64,000 nt of DNA, taken from Nonlabens sp. Ci31 (GTDB lineage Bacteria > Bacteroidota > Bacteroidia > Flavobacteriales > Flavobacteriaceae). The stretch covers positions 558,001 to 622,000 of the forward strand of contig NZ_CP043633.1 of assembly GCF_012974865.1 (NCBI RefSeq), in the 5' to 3' direction. The position numbers and the translations under genes were made by a program. The notes beneath the pieces are model-generated. The model was not told where the DNA came from, made no database searches, and saw nothing but the letters and a program-made list of their open reading frames with translations. Shown here in pieces: positions 61,840 to 64,000 of this stretch (the first letter of the stretch is position 1; each line of letters begins with the position of its first letter).

Positions 61840-64000
61840 TTAAAAACCCTTTTCTTTATTGGGATCCTTACCTCCAAATTTTGAAAGCTTATACGTAAAA
61901 CTAAGCATGAAGTACTGCTGTAAAACTAGGCTACTGGTATCTGCAACAAAATCATCTGTAATGCTACGTCTTGTATCAATAATTTGATTGAGTATATCGT
62001 AAGCTTTGAGCTTAACTGTCGCCTTATCCTTAGCAAATTTATAGCCTAGACTCCCAATGAGAACAAAGGAGTCATCATCAAAATCGCCAGTAATATTACC
62101 AAACTTGTTGTACTCTCCTCTTATCCCAAGAATCACATGTTCTGGCCACAGCGTCGTAATGTCAAGAGCGACTCTTTGATTTACAAAATCTTGCTCTGTG
62201 ATGGAGGTGATATCGTATTGTGTTCTGTTAGCACTTATCTCATATTCCAACTCTACATCTATATAGTCTTGTAAAGAATATTCAAAAGATATTCCCGGGG
62301 TGAAACTATAGTTTTCTGACTGAAAAGCAGTACCGTTAGTAAAGCCTTTGTTTAAGGATAAATTTCCATTCAGACTTAGATCAACACCTATTTCTCTGGC
62401 ATCCTTTTTCCATGTTTTTGCAAACCTGGTGTATAAATAACCATTATATTCTCCATTGATATTTGTGTAGGTAGTGGTTCTAATAAGATCAGCGTCTGTG
62501 GTAGAGATTGCAGCGACGCTATTATCTGTATAGGTAAAACCTCCACCAGAATAGAAACCAGATCCTTTTTCCCAATCATATCGACTTAAATTAAAGTAGA
62601 TATTATGTTGCTGGCTGGCATCCAGATCTGGATTACCTATCACTATATTTTGCGGGTTGGTTCTATCTTCTACTGGCTGCAACTGTCTTACACTGGGCAC
62701 ATTGATACTATTGCTATAATTCACATAAGCTCTACCGTATTTACCGAATTTATAATTCACATTTGCTCTAACATATGGGTCTGTAAACTCTTTATCAAAA
62801 CTAGTATTGAGCAAAATGTCTTCACTCTCTAAAGTTTGATGTATAACTCCAGCATATACGTCCAATCGGAGATCTCCTTTGTTATAACGCAATCCTAAAC
62901 TAGGTCTTTGCTGCGTATTCTTCACCTCATAATCGTTACTTAAGGTGTTATTAAAAAACAAATCTCCAGAACCATCTCTATCAAAAATGCTTCTTTTATT
63001 TTCTTGATTACCCGTCTCTACGTTGTAATTTAAAGCAAGCCCTAGCGCATCGGTAAGTTTCTTATTAAAGTATGGCGTAAAAGAAAAACTAGAGCTTTTT
63101 GAGTTGTTATTGATAAGTTGATCTTGAATTACCGGAGTTTCTGGATTAGAAAATTCATCAAAAGTAGTACGTGTACTATTAAAATCACTTTGAGCATCAC
63201 TTTGATTTGTATTGGCATTCCCATAAAAGCCAAAATAGGTTCCCTTTTCTAGAGTTTTCCTAGAGAAAGAAAAATTTGCTCCCAAAGACTGGTTATCAGA
63301 ATCTGAAGTGCTGGAAGTACTCACCTCGTTTATAGCAGCGCCACTTTCATCGCTTGAGATAGAGCTGCTTGTGTTGTTACTGAAGTTATTAGAAAGATTG
63401 ACATTAGGCCTGATATTAAACGAAGTAAGTGTGTCTGGCTTCACTTCTATACGACCGCTTATTCGATGACTGTCTCCCAAACGATCACCACGGTTAGAAC
63501 TTTCTGTAATAAAAGTACGGTCTGGTAAGAAGGTTTCCCGACGACTGTCAGCGGCAGACCTTGTGTCGTTACCGCCATAAAAGTAATTCATTTGGGCGCT
63601 TACTGTTTCACCCCAATCGTTTGACACATTTAGGCCGGCACTATCGCTAGAGGTAATACCACCGCTACCACCAAAATTCTGCCCATTGATACCAAAACTC
63701 CCATTGCTACTTCTCGAAATAGAATAAGCGCTGCTGCCCATCGCATCATAAATCTCGTCAAAAGAGAATCCTGGACTATTGATATTATTGCTACTCCCTA
63801 AGACGCTCAATTTAAAATCATTGTTGAAGTAGTTGGCAATTCCGCTCATGGAATACCGTTCATCAGTCCCTCCACCGGCGGTAAGTCTAGAGAACCAACC
63901 TTTATTTTTATCTTCATCTATAGTGATGTTGATTTCGCTAGCATTGGCATCACCAGCTTCTCCAGTGGCTTTTTGAGTATCGGTTTTTGACTCTGTTACT
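61840..64000 (-). CDS. Outer membrane beta-barrel protein (5' end outside the window)
   Basis: The frame stays open to the window edge, so the gene is partial; 719 codons are visible. The first visible part (ASEINITIDEDKNKGWFSRL, TAGGGTDERYSMSGIANYFN) is the hinge after a plug-like domain, followed by a long barrel of aromatic-ended strands (NYSNSINVPSVRQLQPVEDR, GLRYNKGDLRLDVYAGVIHQ) ending in YFMLSFTYKLSKFGGKDPN. This fits the outer-membrane-beta-barrel/TonB-receptor-like family (OMP_b-brl_3). Substrate unknown. The internal ATG at 63849 is not the true start. Confidence 0.88.
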   Translation of the reverse strand, partial: VTESKTDTQKATGEAGDANASEINITIDEDKNKGWFSRLTAGGGTDERYSMSGIANYFNNDFKLSVLGSSNNINSPGFSFDEIYDAMGSSAYSISRSSNGSFGINGQNFGGSGGITSSDSAGLNVSNDWGETVSAQMNYFYGGNDTRSAADSRRETFLPDRTFITESSNRGDRLGDSHRISGRIEVKPDTLTSFNIRPNVNLSNNFSNNTSSSISSDESGAAINEVSTSSTSDSDNQSLGANFSFSRKTLEKGTYFGFYGNANTNQSDAQSDFNSTRTTFDEFSNPETPVIQDQLINNNSKSSSFSFTPYFNKKLTDALGLALNYNVETGNQENKRSIFDRDGSGDLFFNNTLSNDYEVKNTQQRPSLGLRYNKGDLRLDVYAGVIHQTLESEDILLNTSFDKEFTDPYVRANVNYKFGKYGRAYVNYSNSINVPSVRQLQPVEDRTNPQNIVIGNPDLDASQQHNIYFNLSRYDWEKGSGFYSGGGFTYTDNSVAAISTTDADLIRTTTYTNINGEYNGYLYTRFAKTWKKDAREIGVDLSLNGNLSLNKGFTNGTAFQSENYSFTPGISFEYSLQDYIDVELEYEISANRTQYDITSITEQDFVNQRVALDITTLWPEHVILGIRGEYNKFGNITGDFDDDSFVLIGSLGYKFAKDKATVKLKAYDILNQIIDTRRSITDDFVADTSSLVLQQYFMLSFTYKLSKFGGKDPNKEKGF

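Noticed and set aside
63841..63849. ATG at 63849 as the start of the barrel gene
   Set aside because: The frame continues upstream to the window edge with barrel-family sequence, so this is an internal Met.
1..64000. CRISPR array, insertion sequence, prophage, integron or toxin-antitoxin module
   Set aside because: No regular spacer-repeat array, transposase, integrase, phage or recognisable toxin gene was seen on either strand.

Overview
This 64 kb window is chromosomal DNA of a marine-type member of the Flavobacteriaceae (Bacteroidetes). The evidence is a gliding/type IX secretion gene pair (porU, gldJ), a protease with a type IX C-terminal sorting domain, a mevalonate pathway, group-IV arginine decarboxylase polyamine synthesis, low GC content, almost no Shine-Dalgarno sites, and promoters of the Bacteroidetes form TAnnTTTG. 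A Nonlabens/Dokdonia-like genus is possible, but this rests only on my recollection of the repeated palindrome and is a guess. I see no phage, insertion sequence, CRISPR array or plasmid gene; most of the window looks like core genome.

Layout. 1-3.0 kb: partial porU and divergent gldJ. 3.0-12.3 kb: murF, tRNA-Phe, then an envelope-biogenesis run (coaX, outer membrane protein, TPR protein, lptC, small membrane protein, CNNM/CorC-type transporter, PpiD/SurA-like foldase). 12.3-15.2 kb (minus): a coupled operon of UbiA-type prenyltransferase, nitrilase and a GYDIA-type GHMP kinase. 15.2-15.8 kb: non-coding patch full of short repeats. 15.8-22.4 kb (minus): a 2203-residue alpha-2-macroglobulin-like protein carrying a SusC-style TonB plug. 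22.5-29.6 kb: TPR protein, mpl, a secreted subtilisin and purH. 29.6-36.5 kb: mreB-mreC-mreD-mrdA-rodA, a predicted membrane-anchored LAS-type peptidase and a RidA-like lipoprotein. 36.6-43.5 kb: O-methyltransferase, PAP2 phosphatase, tatA, lipoproteins, M1 peptidase, and a locus whose 5' leader holds an 11-base C tract. 43.7-48.6 kb: peptidase E, three GNAT genes with a VanY-like carboxypeptidase, then mevalonate kinase and mevalonate-diphosphate decarboxylase. 48.8-57.3 kb: ABC permease, a pseudouridine-synthase homologue lacking its catalytic Asp, the polyamine genes (arginine decarboxylase, agmatinase, deoxyhypusine-synthase-like) and a GNAT-nitrilase fusion. 57.4-64 kb (minus): XRE regulator with a membrane domain, three glycosyltransferases and a partial outer membrane beta-barrel protein.

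The strongest unusual signal is the perfect palindrome GCTTTCGCGAAAGC, usually within CGCTTTCGCGAAAGCG. It occurs 11 times plus two near copies, about one per 5-6 kb. Ten of the 11 are inside genes. It has no stop codon in any frame and appears in proteins only as AFAKA, LSRKR or RFRES. It behaves like a highly iterated palindrome. Other leads are the macroglobulin-SusC chimera, the poly-C leader of a surface-lipoprotein operon, promoters placed 4 nt before start codons (leaderless mRNAs), and a structured leader on the arginine decarboxylase gene.
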